A DNA stretch of 64,000 nucleotides from Cinclus cinclus. Taxonomy: Eukaryota; Chordata; Aves; Passeriformes; Cinclidae. Position 1 is the stretch's first letter. The number at the start of each line of letters is the position of its first letter. Shown here in pieces: positions 23,776-36,344 of this stretch. The notes under the pieces are model-generated. The model saw only the letters and a program-made list of their open reading frames with translations, made no database searches and was not told where the DNA came from. The position numbers and the translations under genes were made by a program. Location: the NCBI RefSeq assembly GCF_963662255.1, contig NC_085055.1, positions 2,852,602-2,916,601 of the forward strand, in the 5' to 3' direction.

Positions 23776-26700
23776 GGTGTCTCAGTAGTCTTAGGTCCTG
23801 CTGCCATGTCCATGGGCTGGGTGTGGGCTGGTGGCTCAGCCGGGATGCACAGCAGAGCCCTGGGAGGGGAAACCCTGACTTGGCCAAATTACCTGGAATG
23901 AAGCATGGGATGGCAGGATGGGAGGCTTGCCCAGAAGCCCAGGGGAGCTGGGATGAATAAATCCTCATCCAGTGGGAAGTACCAGCTCTGGGTGAAACTA
24001 ACCCAATGCCCAAAAGGCCCATGCCCACCCTGGGGAGCTGCTGAGCATCGAGGAGCCCCCACCAGCTGCTGGTTCTCCCCTGCTGCTCAGGCTGGAGGCC
24101 AGCCTTTACCAGCCATTCCATGAAGTGCCAGAACATGGAAAAAAATGCTGCTGCTTGCTCATGGTCACACCAGCCTCTCCATCAGCTTTTAAGGAAATAT
24201 TTCTGCCCATGTCTCAAGGCATTGTGACTTTGGAATCTGCCTGACTTTGGAATTTGGTGTTCCAAGTGTTATGTGAAGAAATCTTTTGAGCAAGTGTGCT
24301 ATTCACTTCTTACCTAATGAAAAATAATAAAAGAATGATTAAACAATTAATACGGGATGTTGCTTAACAGTTGTAATGGATTTACTTAATAATTTTCTGA
24401 CACTTTTTTCCCCCTAATTTAAGAATAAAACAGACATAATTGAGCATGCTATTCTGAAGCTCCAAATTACACTGTGAAGAGAATTGAAGGAAAGACATTT
24501 CTTTGATTTGAATATTTTTCTCATTAACAGGACGTTCAGAATAAAGCAGAAATATTTGATGCAGAGAGCCTGTGGCAGTATCAAGTTAACACCGGCGTGC
24601 TCCCGCATTTTACCTCATGTTTACAAATCAATCCAAAAAGAAAGGTCACATCTTTCATCACAAAATGGAAACTTTTTGACAGCAAACAATTGGATTTTCA
24701 GCACTCCATTTGAAGTGGATTTCAGTGTGGAGAGTGAGAGCCCAAGGCAGTGGGATGGGGTAACAGAGCAGAGCTGTGCTCTCGAGGTGTTGGGTACCAC
24801 AGACTCCGAGTAAGGCTCTCTCAGTTGTATGAAAGTATCGTGCTGTTCTAAAACAGGGGTATCTGAGTTGGAATTGTTTGGAGAACAGAATAAATAAGGT
24901 TTGGGTAGGTGTTGGAGTGCAGTTTTGGCTCAGACAACAATGTCAGGGTTGAGACACTGCTGCGTGTCTGGCTCAGGATGCTGCAGGACAAGTCAGCCTG
25001 AAGGGTAGGAGAGCCACAGTGACCTGCAGAGTTAAACCACATTCCTCCTCTGAAGAGTCTTCTCTGTTTCAGCTCCTCTGTGCCTTCACCATGGCCTTCT
25101 AGCTCTATTCTTCTGATTTTTTTTAAGACCTCTGTTTTGACAAAGTGAATTTACTTGGCAGCTGGAAAAAGAGTACTTTTTTCCCAGGTAGAAAATACAT
25201 CTTGGTAGTTTCTTGAGCAAAATACTCCCCATGTAATTTCTTCTGTTTCTCTCTCCCCATTCCTTTTGCTCCAAGCAGAGGAGCAGCCCTGAAGACCTTC
25301 TTGGTTGGGTGAGAGAATTTCTTCCTCCCTGGGAGCAGCTCCCACCAATCCCTGGGTGCAGACGGGAGCTGGAGCAGCAGCTGTGCGTGGATGTGACCAG
25401 AGTTCAGTGCTCAGAACTCCTCTTCACCCTCCCCTAGGTTCTGCTGGGAGTTTCCCTTGAGACAATGAAGTGAAATCAGAGGAGTGACCAGGAAATATCA
25501 CTGGCTCTGTTCTTCCTTCCCCTCCACTGGTTGCACAGAATCAGCCACCTCCAAGGAGTCTCCCAGGTGGTCACACTGAGAGGACTCAGCCTTACCCCTG
25601 GCCAGGCTTTACACCTGGCTCCTGGAGAAACCACTGATATGAAAAATGCACAGGTTGCCTGCAGCTCTGGCACATATTGCATGGCATGGCACACACGTAA
25701 GTGAGATTAATTTGAGTTCTGGGCATCATTAGCACAATAAAAACTGTGATTTTTTTAGTTCAGACCTACAGGCCATTGCAGAGAAGAGTAATCATAAGAT
25801 AGAAACGACTTCCCTAGTTAAAAATTAATTCCCTAGACTAAAAATATAATCAAACGATGTCTACAGTATTTTATGAAGAGCTGGGAGGATAATAAAATTT
25901 AAAGCAGTGCAACATTTGCATTTTGTTCATTTCTATCCATATTTTTCCGTAGACTGCCTTTCTGTGTGCTTGTTAATCATATGCACTGCTACAGTCCTGG
26001 CATTTTAAGATCACTGTTCACATCAAGATTGAAAGGAAACTAATTACAATCACATTTCAGGGTGGTTGTTCAAAGCTCGTTCAGTGCCGGCTACAGCACG
26101 GGAGCCTTGACCTTTATTTGTAAGCATGAAAATAAGGTAAAGATGAAAGATTGGTTTTCCTGCAGCTCATACTCAGGGATCAGGAGGCTGTCTGGAGAGG
26201 CAGAGGTGTGGGAAGCCTCTCTCCTCTCCTCTCCTCCTCTCCCATGCTGGCAGCAGAGGCCAGTAGTGTTATGCAGAAGCTCTGCTCCACTGCAGAGAGG
26301 GGTGAACAGAAGCTCCACGGTATTTTCCAGCTCTCCCTCCTGCTGGAAGAACATGGGAAGAACCAGAAGACCCGAGGAGTCTTTTTGACCCCCATGCAGA
26401 GTTTTGCAGGGATTTGTTTGGAGTGCCTGGTGCTGCACTCTGTGCTCTGTTGGTTGAGGTATTGGCACATTCCAGCTCCAAGCAGTGCCACGGCCTCATC
26501 TGCCACTCATTCCATGGCTAACAACATTCACATACTCAGGTGGATGCACTGGGGCAGAATAAGGTCCCTCAAACCATAGGTAATGCTGAAAATCCTAATG
26601 CAATCCCTGATTTCACTCAATGGGAATGCATTGAGAGTGTGCTGGATGGCAGATTTATCCAGTAAGGTTTCAATATCTGTGTCCTTGAATTTTCCAAACT

Positions 26701-27419
26701 GCTGTTTTCATAAATTTGTGCTATGCTGAGAATGAGGGTTGGTTCCACTAATGGGTTTCAGCCAAGAGCTGCTGATGGGGGGGACTGTCCCCAGATGCTC
26801 CTTCCAGAGCCACTGCTCACTGTTCAAAGCTGAGCCATGGTGAGTGCTGATCCCCAAAGGATCTCCTGAGCTTCCACCCATCCTGGATTATCACAGGTCT
26901 CCCTGGAAGGAACTCACTGAGGAAAAGTTCACAAGCCCTGAAGAGAAACAATCCCATTCTCCTCCCACTGTGTGTTTACCCTGCACAATCGCTGCGTGTG
27001 CCTGGCCCCTTGTCCAGGCAATCTCTGCTGCAGCCCTGATGTCCAGTGGGTTTTTTGGCAGGATCTGCCAGGTAATTTGTATCTCCTGGCTGGAAAAACA
27101 CTATTTAGGGCACCAAGCAGTGAAAGAAGGGAAACTCATCTCACACGCAGCTCCCTCAGCCTGCTGCAGGCACAGGACCACGCGGGCCATGCTGAGGACA
27201 CAGACCTTGCATGCTGTTGGGACCCTGGATGCCACTAAAACCAAGGAGCAAAGATGATTTTGCAACACTTTTTGTGGTGTATTCTCCTTCTCTCTACATT
27301 CTTCAAAGCACAAATTTACCCAGGCAAATATTTACAGAAACTGAAGGAAAAAAATAGACTGGTGCTATAGACACTGCAGCAGGAACTTCTAATTACAATC
27401 CACAAAGTATTTATGAATA

Positions 27420-27920
27420 AATTTATCTATTATTTGTCTAGTTCGAGCACTGCGTACACTTTGCCTTGTACCATTACACGCTGAAGGAAACAATATGCAG
27501 CATGAAAATGAAAACAATTTGACTTAATTATTTACACCATTACCGCCACTTTGAATTAGGCCTTCCATTTCTTTGGGATTTTGTAAAATTTAACTGGCAA
27601 TTACGCTTGCTTAATTAATTTTATTTATCTACCACTACAATGAGATCAAAACAAAAAACCTACGAGAATGCAAAGTACAGGCTGTGTCCCCTAAATGTAA
27701 ATGTTGCTTTTAAGCCTTTATGATAAAAATGTAGTATTTTGCACCATTTCATTTCAAGCGTATCTGGCCATGCTCCAGTACTATTTAAGTGTAAACAGGA
27801 AAAGCCTTGGAGGACGAGTAATCACACTTAAATGACACAAAGATCATTATAATGATGTTCCAAAAAACATGGCAAAATTAGCTATTGCAGAACAGTTTTC
27901 TTCTCTGAAGTGTTCCACCA
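27420..27920. other. Candidate conserved non-coding element with paired NKX2-like sites
   Basis: Non-repetitive AT-rich stretch. It has CTTAATTA (27523-27530), CTTAATTAATT (27610-27620), a FOX-type GTAAACA (27791-27797), TTAAGTG (27785-27791) and its inverse CACTTAA (27825-27831). TTAAGTG resembles the NKX2-class core. Lack of microsatellite or CR1 content fits constrained developmental enhancers. This is motif-based inference only. Confidence 0.3.
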
Positions 27921-28084
27921 GATGGTGAAGAGTGCTGAAACCGTAGATCCGAGAGAGGGGAGGAAAAACATCCCCACACTTCCCTCATGCTCCCATCCCC
28001 GCTTGTCTCAAGTGGCACCTCACACCTTGGCTCCGTCAAACCTCCGAGCTCGAGATGACACCGAGGTGTTTGAGTGCTGAATCA

Positions 28085-28300
28085 CAGCCTGGGGAAGCCC
28101 TGCTTTGTTCCATTAAAGTTGTCAACCGGATTTATTTGGAGCCGAGGATGAACGAGCGCATCAGCAGAAGTTATGGCGGTAATTTGTGAAACTCTTAATG
28201 AGATATTTTCAGAGCTCATAAAGAGGAAGAGTCGTGTCTTTGAATTACGGCACAATGAGTGCATTTTGATACAGGAAAAGAGCTGGGCTTTTATCAGAAA
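28085..28300. other. Candidate conserved non-coding element
   Basis: Unique stretch with several CpG dinucleotides (AACCGG, GCCGAGG, AACGAGCGC, GGCGG) in otherwise AT-rich DNA. Retained CpGs outside islands can mark constrained DNA. No gene is visible. Confidence 0.2.
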
Positions 28301-28670
28301 TGGCACTGTATCAGTGGGTTTGTGTCAGGGAGTATTTAAAGGGGTCTAACAAGGGTTGCGTAAATGGGGTTTATATAAATGGGGAGACGTCTCTGTGTGT
28401 GTTGCTGCTCTGCAAAATGGCCACAAAGTGAGGTGAGTCTGCACCTTTATCACTATTTTTCTTCCTTTCCCAAAGACTTGACAAAGTTACTTTCTGCAGG
28501 ACCTGCTACGTCTTCAGATGTCATTACATTTTTTTGTTATTTTTTGTTATTAGAAATATCTGAGAAGTATCTAGAAAATTGGAATTACTCATTAAAGGAA
28601 CATCTAATTTTGTTACATAAATATTGGTCAGGTAGTTCTACTTTTAAGGAGATTGGTGAACTTCAAGTAC

Positions 28671-28718
28671 CATCCATCCATCCATCCATCCATCCATCCA
28701 TCCATCCATCCATCCATC
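28671..28718. repeat. (CATC)n microsatellite, 12 units
   Basis: Perfect tetranucleotide tract of 48 bases. It is open in all frames, giving Ile-His-Pro-Ser repeats that are not coding evidence. Confidence 0.97.
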
Positions 28719-31519
28719 CCCTCCTGAAATTCTAATCTCTTTTACATTACATTGTGGGGAATCCATAAATGAACAAGGTGAAGTATTGGGGTGCTGTGGT
28801 TTCTGCTGACCCATTCCCAGCCCTGGCTCCCTTTGGAAATCCTGACATGTCCTGGGAGACAGCGAAGTCACAGTTGGGACAAGGGCTTTGCTCTGGAGAT
28901 TTGGCCTGGGATGCACTGAACGAAGATGAAGAGGGTCTAAAACCTTCCACCTTCCTGAAATGTTTGGTGTAAATGTATTTCCAAGCTTTCCACCTTCCTG
29001 AAATATGCCATTTCTTAACATTTCCTGAGGAACACACATGACAAATCCAGATCCACAGAAAACTCGTCCTTTTTTGCTGAAAGATCCTGAAATGGAAGGT
29101 GACTTCATCCCTGACTGGCAGTCATTCTAATTCCATGCTGAGCAAAGGAACAGCCTCTTATTCACTGTGTTACAAATATTTTTAAGCTGAATGTTCACAG
29201 TGTCCAAAGAATGGCCCACACGCTGCATTTGCTGCACATCCATTATTCAGAGTTAGCAATAAAAATCATGCAAAATTCTCCCCCCTTTCCATCTATCCCC
29301 ATTCAATGGACATTTGGAAATGGGGCTTGCAAACAGAGAGGGTGAATACAATATCAGCAATCCAGCTTATCTGTTTGCATCCAGCTCATCTGCTTAAGTG
29401 AGAAGCCTGTGCATGGCTGGTTTTCAATGGCCTGTGTTAAATGAAGGGCTGATTTCACCCCCCTGCCTCGAGGACAGAGGGCCATTTGCTGAGCAGCCAC
29501 TGTAGGTGACATTAAATGTCATCCCAACCATCCCTCCCAAGTGGCATCAGAGGGAAAGTAACCAATAATCTTAAAAATTAACTCTGAACCAGTGGAAGCT
29601 TGCACTGATCCCACGTTGTTCCCAAGCTAAATAACTTGATTTTGAGAATAACTTTGATTTTGAGTGTATCTTCGCTCGACACAGGTTATTCTCTTTTTAG
29701 AAGGGCTCTTTTAGCAATGCCAAATCTTTCCAAAAACTTGATTTACCAACAAAACTGCTTTACAATAATTAGTAACCTCTCTGTCTTGAGGAAAGCAAAG
29801 ATTTTATTCTGCTGTCTGAGCTTAATTATGTTTTCAGAGCCGTGTCATGGAGGCTCAGATGAAATTCTTGCTTTGTGTGCAAGAAAGTCATACCACATTT
29901 GCATTTGTTTGACAGAAGCCCTGATCTCATCCAATACGGAGTGCTCGAATTTGGCAATGCTCCCGTTGGGCATCTATTTTATATTCTGCCTAAATTCCAG
30001 GCAAAAATATCGTTCCTTGCACTTAAATGCTGCTACCTTTGAGGGAGGGAATAATGCCTGGTCCATCCAAATGAAATCCCCTGTGGGGCTGTGCATCAGA
30101 ACTCTGTCTCCACCAGCCAGCAGAGGCTGCTCTGATGCTAATGATTCATTATTAAATCATTCATTATTTTCAGTAATAAAGCACATGGAGGAAATCAAAA
30201 CTAAATATTGAAATGATGAAACGATGTAAGAGCCAGAATGCCATGGGATGTGCTATATGGGAGCAGGTTGGGAAGCAGCAGTCCCTAACCCCAGTCTTCT
30301 GGACAACCTCCTGCTCACTGGATTTTCCAATGCTGGGAAGTGGCAGGGTGGGCTTCAGGAGCAGCAGAGCACACCCTGCTTCTGATGAGATGGTAAGAAC
30401 TGGGATTACTCTTCTAGCATATCAATTCTGTCACTCTGGCCCTTAAAAACCCAGGGTTTGTTCAATGAGGAGAGCTGTGGATTTTAATTGGATACTTGAA
30501 ATAAATGGATTGTCTGCCCTTACGTAGCAAACGGGATTTTTTTTCTTTCTCAGTTATTAATTTCCTTAAATGTAAAGTGACATCTAAAATGAAAACAGTT
30601 TATTGCTTGCCAGAAGCAAAGCCAGCCTAATTTAAGAAATCCAGAATTAAAGCTTTTGAAGCATATCGGGGCATGTTTATAAAACAATTATCATTGCAAA
30701 CGTTCCCTCTGCTCAATGCAGCCTCTTCAGGCCACCTCCAAAGCCTGAAACTTCATCACCAGCAATCCCCACCCCGAAATGCTTCATCAGTTGCATAAAA
30801 CCAGGTCATCCTTTGATTGCAGCTTCCCTCTGTAGACCCAGGCGTTGAAACCCAAACCGAACTCACCTGAAACGCATCGGATGCCGAAATGAAAAAAAAT
30901 TAACTCAGTGTTTAAAATTAAGTAGTAGGCTCATTATTAGTAACTGACAGCAGACAAAGGAGTGCAGTGACCTCTCCAACAGAGCATTTAAATCTTTGCA
31001 CAACATGCTCTGCTTGTGCTAGGCTGGTTTCACAAACAACAGCTGTGGAGTTCGTTAACATATGAATCCCCTTGAGGTAATTTGGAGGAGCCAAATTCGC
31101 TAAACTAAACACCTCATTAAAACAGTACTTTAAAAAACAAAACAAAACAAGAAAACCCAACCCCAACCAAACCCTAAACTAATTTCACATTCCACTTCCA
31201 CATTTTATTATGTAGAGTTCATTCAGCTGGAAATGGGGGTGGGGTAAAATCGGTGATATGGGTTTTTCTCTGCTCAGATGCACTTGAGACTAAAGTGCCT
31301 TTGAAGTGTGTTTGTCACAAAGAGCAATTAACTGACGACAATAATGTTTTCTTTTCTTTTCCTCCTTGTTACTGAGCACAGGACACAAGTTTGTACTCAG
31401 ATATGCAGGACCCCATTTCTCTTGAGTCTGTGGAGAGAATGGACATAACCAAAGGGCTTCTCACTTGGATGGGGCAAGGCAGAATCACAGCAAGTGCTCC
31501 TGGGGTCACTGTGTCTCCC
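28719..31519. other. Unique sequence, no supported gene
   Basis: A short tandem duplication sits near 28943-29003, with the core TTCCACCTTCCTGAAAT twice, 41 bases apart. An unrecognised 191-codon frame lies at 29636-30211. The block at about 30600-30760 is AT-rich and unique. No transposon was recognised before the LTR. Confidence 0.5.
29636..30211 (+). other. Unrecognised 191-codon open frame, probably not a gene
   Basis: This is the longest open frame in the window that is not explained by a repeat. The conceptual product has hydrophobic N-terminal stretches and no domain, cysteine pattern or repeat that I recognise. No promoter, splice site set or poly(A) context is evident. In DNA of this composition I would expect roughly 0.2 chance frames of this length in 64 kb, so it is only mildly unusual. 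It overlaps AT-rich unique sequence that may be constrained for other reasons. Confidence 0.15.
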
Positions 31520-31932
31520 TGATGCCTTAAGGTTTAGTTTTCCTATTTTCCATTTTCTGTCCCGCACTGGTGTGTGCCTCTGAACTCCATATCAAGTGTT
31601 CCAAGTTCTCCTCACAGCTCAGTCCCACAAAACAATCCTTTTCCAGCCCCAGAACCAAGGACACCGCTGCAGCTCCAGCCCCAAAAAGTGCAAAGAGCAG
31701 AGAACTGAGGAGAGAATCTGGGAGGGTGGGACTGCAGAACCTGGAGCTGGGGTTGGGCAATGAACCCCAAGGTGGGAATGAACCCAAACTTATAAAAGTG
31801 TGAAAATTCCTGACTCGGGCCCATCCTGTCCGGGCTCTTGCACTGCCCGAGGTGAATCCTTGGAAGGTTTTTAATAAATCCCTGCTTTATTCCTTGAGCT
31901 CTGCCCAGCCCCTGCTCCAGGGAGCCTCTTCA
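31520..31932 (+). mobile_element. Solo LTR of an endogenous retrovirus-like element, copy B
   Basis: A 413-base segment beginning TGATG and ending CTTCA. TATAAAAG lies at 31791-31798 and AATAAA at 31873-31878, in LTR order. It matches copy A (18257-18668, minus) with one substitution and one indel over the last 380 bases, while the first 32 bases carry six differences. GTGTCTCCC just before the element (31511-31519) resembles GTGTCCCCC just after it (31934-31942), possibly a decayed target duplication. No internal retroviral frames follow, so it is called solo. The 77-codon frame at 31570-31803 is identical to that in copy A and is not a known protein. Confidence 0.75.
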
Positions 31933-34900
31933 GGTGTCCCCCCAGCAAGGCCTTGCAAGAGATTTTCAGAGAAATCCTCCATAAAAACACTGCTGCAAGT
32001 CCAAGTGACCCCACACAAGAGGTGCAGTCCAAAGAGAGTGGCAAAAACACGTCCTGCCTTTATTCTTGCAGGTTCCAGAGGGCTCAGGTGCCCAGGTCAA
32101 AATTTGCACCAAGAACGGCTTCTTTCAGTCCTTTTTTATTTCTCCATCATGCTACAGGGGTAATTGTGCTGGTAAAAAGGTTCACGAGCTCCTTGGAGCT
32201 GCTCCTCCTGGAAAACAGCATCTCCTGCCCAAGTATTGCTGCTCACTGGAGCTTCAGTATCTCCTGGGATGTGGCTGTTCAAAAAACACACAGAAATCCA
32301 GGCCCCTCCTTGGAAAATCACCTTTTATTCTCTGTCTCCAGCTGACTTTGTTGGTGACTGGAAGGGGGGATGTGATGGATACAGTCCACAGAGAATTTTA
32401 CAATATTAAAAACAATAAAAAGATTGATCCCCAAAACTGCCTACCCCTGGAAATGTATAAATTAGCCACCCCTCATTTTTACCTCTCATTTTCTATCTGC
32501 ATCAAGATACTTTTAAAGAGATGTTCCTGGAATTTATTAATTCCTAAATGGGTGTACAAGTTTTATTTTAAAAATGTAGATGTGTTTTCACATTTTGATA
32601 ATGACCTAAAATGCAAATAACTGGGAATGTTTTTGGGTGCTAAAGTCTTGTGAGGCAACAGCCCATTTTCCTCCAGGAAATTTTGGTTTAAGGTTCTCCT
32701 GAATGACCTCAAACTATAGGATGCTATAAAGCTCTAAGTTTGTTTTTGTTTTTGTTTTTGCTTTTTTCCCCTCAAAAAAAATTATCTTATTTTAATACTC
32801 CATCCACTCTATTTTATGCTTCCTTTATCAGAAAAACATCAATCTAATTAGCAATGATAATTTGGAACTTTCATAAGGAACCTTTCACATGGATAAAACC
32901 AACAGAAGTTGGATAACACTGAGGTAACTGTGCATGCTCCATAGTTTTTATTTTCCTTTTTAAAACCTTTATTCCTCTAACTTAGGATAGGAACATGGTT
33001 TTAAGGAGCTGGGAAAAAAAAATCTTATTCCTACAATCTTATTTTTGTTCGCTTTAAAGCATAGCTTTATAACATGCTGGAATTTCCTCAAGGTTTTGTA
33101 AATACTCGTCTGAATTCCTCCCAGGTATTAGTATGTCATCCAAAAACCAGAAAATACTATTTATTCTCTGCAGGATTCAATCCATTCTTCTTTGAAATCC
33201 TGCAGGTAACGGGCTCCCCCCAGGGTAATCTTTCCTACTTCAATAGGCACGAATGTGTGAGTTCAGTCAGAATTAGTGTGTTTTTAAAATTCTGATTCTT
33301 ACAGTGCTGCCAGGCTTTGGGCAAGCACAGTTTGGAAAAGTCTATTCCTTCTGCCAGTTTCCGAGGGAAATCCTGTGGATTGGGGATTTTAATGGGCACA
33401 CAGAGTGCAGCACCTGCCCTGACTTCCACATGTACAATCAGTCCCACTCTTCCAATGCCTCGTATTGCTTTTACACGGTGTCTTTGCCTGTGTTCTGCAC
33501 AATTATACCTCCAACAAGTGGAAGTACTCTTGCCACTTTTCCTTCAGCACAGTTTTTGGCTTGGTAAATCCAGTTTTCACTCCACCCTTTGGCATTATCG
33601 TGCTGCTTCTCAACCTGGCTCCATGTTTAGTCTGATTTTTGCAATTTAACAGCTTTAACAGTGAAGGCACCAAGAAGCTCCAGTGGTGCTGCCCTTCCTG
33701 GGATTTGTGCATCCCATTTTCTGGGACAAATGCTGTGTGATAACCTTTGGGATGATCCAAGTCATGCCTTTAGCATCCTCGCTCCCTCTCAGCCTGTGAA
33801 CATGGTATGACCAAGATTATTGATTTTTAAATGCTGCCACATTGATAGGTTTAAATTGCGCTCAACACCTTCACCATTGGCACTTCCTTCATCCACCCAA
33901 CACTCAGTGGCTTCTTTCTCAGTTTGGGGAATTACACACAAAAAAAAAAAAACAAACTAAAACCCAAACGGATTTCTGAGAGTCTTTCTAATAGAATTAC
34001 TATAACAACAAGGACAGTCATTTGAAGCAAGCCAAAAATGCAGAATTTCTTGGCTGGTTCCTTATTTGCAACTTAAATTGTTCTAAGCAGGAATTTGTGG
34101 TAGGCACATGATATTTTGCAGAGGCTTTGTAAGGACTTCAGAATCCATCTTGCTGCCTTTGGAAAACCCAAGACTGAGCACTGCAACTGGAGCATAAGTC
34201 TTTAACTGTATTTTCATTTACCAGTAAAAATTCCTTTGCTTAGATGTTTCAACAGCAGTTGAATAAAAATACTGTTCATAATAAGAGGGTTTTGAAGTCT
34301 TCAACTTTTTTCATATATATGAAAAGTCTCATAAATGGTTTTTTATCTACAAGCTTATTTTTTAAAGTCCATTTTTCAGTGCTGTTTTTTGATGAGTTAA
34401 AAAAATAACCATCAAACCCACAAAACAGACTGAGAAGACAGTGGCAACCTAAGAACGAGCTGCTCCAAAGCTGAAGCTTTTTCAGTGGAAAGCTCTCATT
34501 TTGGATCCTAATACAAACTTGAGAATCGACTGCCACACAGTTGCAAACTTAAATCATCACCCAAGTGAAACCAAGAGATTCAGATTATGCACTTTTTTTT
34601 TAAGTTAAACCCTTGCTTAAGTTCCTTGTGCCTCTTTCTGCCTGCAGTCAGTGCCTCAAAGAGCAGCTCTCTCTCCTTTGTCAAAAGACATATTTGGCTC
34701 TCAGAGCTGCCCTGCCTTGCTCTGAAAGGTGAAATTTCATTTGAGGCGTTTCCATCAGCTCCTGATGGTGTTTAACCATCTTTCTCCCACGCTGGAACAG
34801 AGAGCAATAAAGGAGCAGGTCACCAAAAAATGGATTAAGTGCAAACTCACATGTGTCACACAAAAGTTCACTGAAAGTAAAATAGATTTAAAAGTCTTTT

Positions 34901-35031
34901 CAGAGCAGCAAGATTCTAGAGGAACAGATCCAATTACTTACTTCTGTACTGCCATAAAACTACAGAGACATTTTCTGTCTCATGTGTGTTTTGAAAGTGT
35001 CACAATTTTGTCTGAGGGCCAAATGATTTAA
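31933..35031. other. Unique sequence, no gene
   Basis: No gene. The flank just downstream of the LTR (to about 32350) gives a 184-codon frame (32066-32620) without recognisable features. The rest is AT-rich, with an A run near 33940. Confidence 0.5.
32740..32768. repeat. (GTTTTT)n low-complexity tract
   Basis: About four to five hexanucleotide units of T-rich sequence. The tract may be the remnant of a poly(A) tail on the opposite strand or simple slippage. Confidence 0.85.
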
Positions 35032-35115
35032 TAATAGTAATAGTAATAGTAATAGTAATAGCAATAGCAATAGCAATAGCAATAGCAATAGTAATAGTAA
35101 TAGTAATAGTAACAG
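35032..35115. repeat. Hexanucleotide array TAATAG/CAATAG, 14 units
   Basis: The units read in order as five TAATAG, five CAATAG, three TAATAG and one TAACAG, with no indels. The T-to-C variant is confined to one internal block, which suggests block expansion of a single mutated unit. Confidence 0.97.
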
Positions 35116-36344
35116 TAAACCCAAGCAAGACTATTAGGAAACAACTGAGAATTAATAAGCGTATTTTAAAAAGAAATTACTGTGACCTTTCACCTTACAG
35201 AGTTAGGTTTAATTATAGAAGTACTTTTACCTCAAGATGATTAAAATTATCAATTTTTTGATTTTTAGTAAAACTTCTACACTGCTCATAGAGTTCTATT
35301 GGGTATCTCTGTTACTCACAAAATTAAAGAGCTAAAATAATATTAATTAAGGAAGAAACAAATATATTCATCCCGTAAAATGAGAAGGGCGTGAATGAAA
35401 GAAAAATAAATATAGAGAGGATTAAATTATTGCAAGTTGTTCAGTGCTGAATTAAGTAAAGGACTAAACACAGGCTTTTCTTTCTCTCCCTACTCAAGAT
35501 TTACTCTACTAATCACCCAATTTTCAAATCTCTAATATATGAAAGCATTTGCCTTTAAGGCAGCAATAATTTAGGACTGCCATCGAAACGAATGTTTTTT
35601 CCATTAGGCAAAATAATTATGCCATATATCCCACCAGTGTCTTTGGATTCCCATCTTGGTGTGAAGGAAACCATCAGTCAGCTGAGATTGCACTGAAAAT
35701 CTTCACCAGCAGCTGCTGCAGTGAAGGAGTGCAAATAAAAAGTGACTTTTTCCATGTCATATGGAAATGAACACCTACAGGACAGGTCCCACGTCACGGT
35801 GAGACCTGGTGAGTTCTGAGGGAGGCATTTCAGGTTTTATTTACACGTTTGGAAGGCAGCACCTGGGCAAATTTAAAGCCTGCAACTCTGCTCAGCAGAA
35901 CTAACTCATATATTTTACTGTGGCTTTTCATGGGCAGTGGGGCTGTAGCTGTGAGCACAGTAAATCTTTACAGTCCTGGATTCCTCGCCTGCTGCACCCG
36001 AGGCCTTTGAGGTGTTTTACTGCCCCTCACTCATCCACAACAAACGTCGACAATTTCTGCTCGGGGTGTGCTTCAGAATTCACCCCAAGGTAAGAATTCA
36101 GGGAAAATCAAGGGGGTTAATTTATTACCCGGCTGGTGTTCTAGAACATTTGAAGAAATCGTATTTACTGTGTTTAACTAAGCTTGTACTTAGGTGCTGC
36201 CATGTCGGGTCACTCCCACCATCGCCATCATCACAGAATTACCCTGAGCAAATCCTTTGACCTTCCTGTGATTTAATATCTGTTTATCTCTCTTTGGGGA
36301 GCAGCTTTGTCTGTGGGGAAGCTGCTGTAAGGACATTCCGGGTG
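35116..36344. other. Unique AT-rich sequence, no gene
   Basis: No repeat family and no gene. Short frames only. Confidence 0.55.

Larger units (their letters stand above)
23401..28670. other. Unique sequence, no gene
   Basis: GC-rich to about 24120, then AT-rich. It contains the 9-bp repeat at 23722, a CTCCT-type pyrimidine patch at about 26218-26245 and a candidate conserved block near 27.4-28.3 kb. A 209-codon minus frame (23507-24136) crosses the 9-bp repeat and has no recognised domain. Confidence 0.5.

Noticed and set aside
23507..24136. 209-codon minus-strand frame
   Set aside because: It crosses the 9-bp repeat in a GC-rich patch where stops are rarer. No domain or repeat-independent feature was seen.
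18257..31932. One full-length provirus with the two LTRs as its ends
   Set aside because: The LTRs are inverted relative to each other, 12.9 kb apart, and no gag, pol or env-like sequence lies between them.
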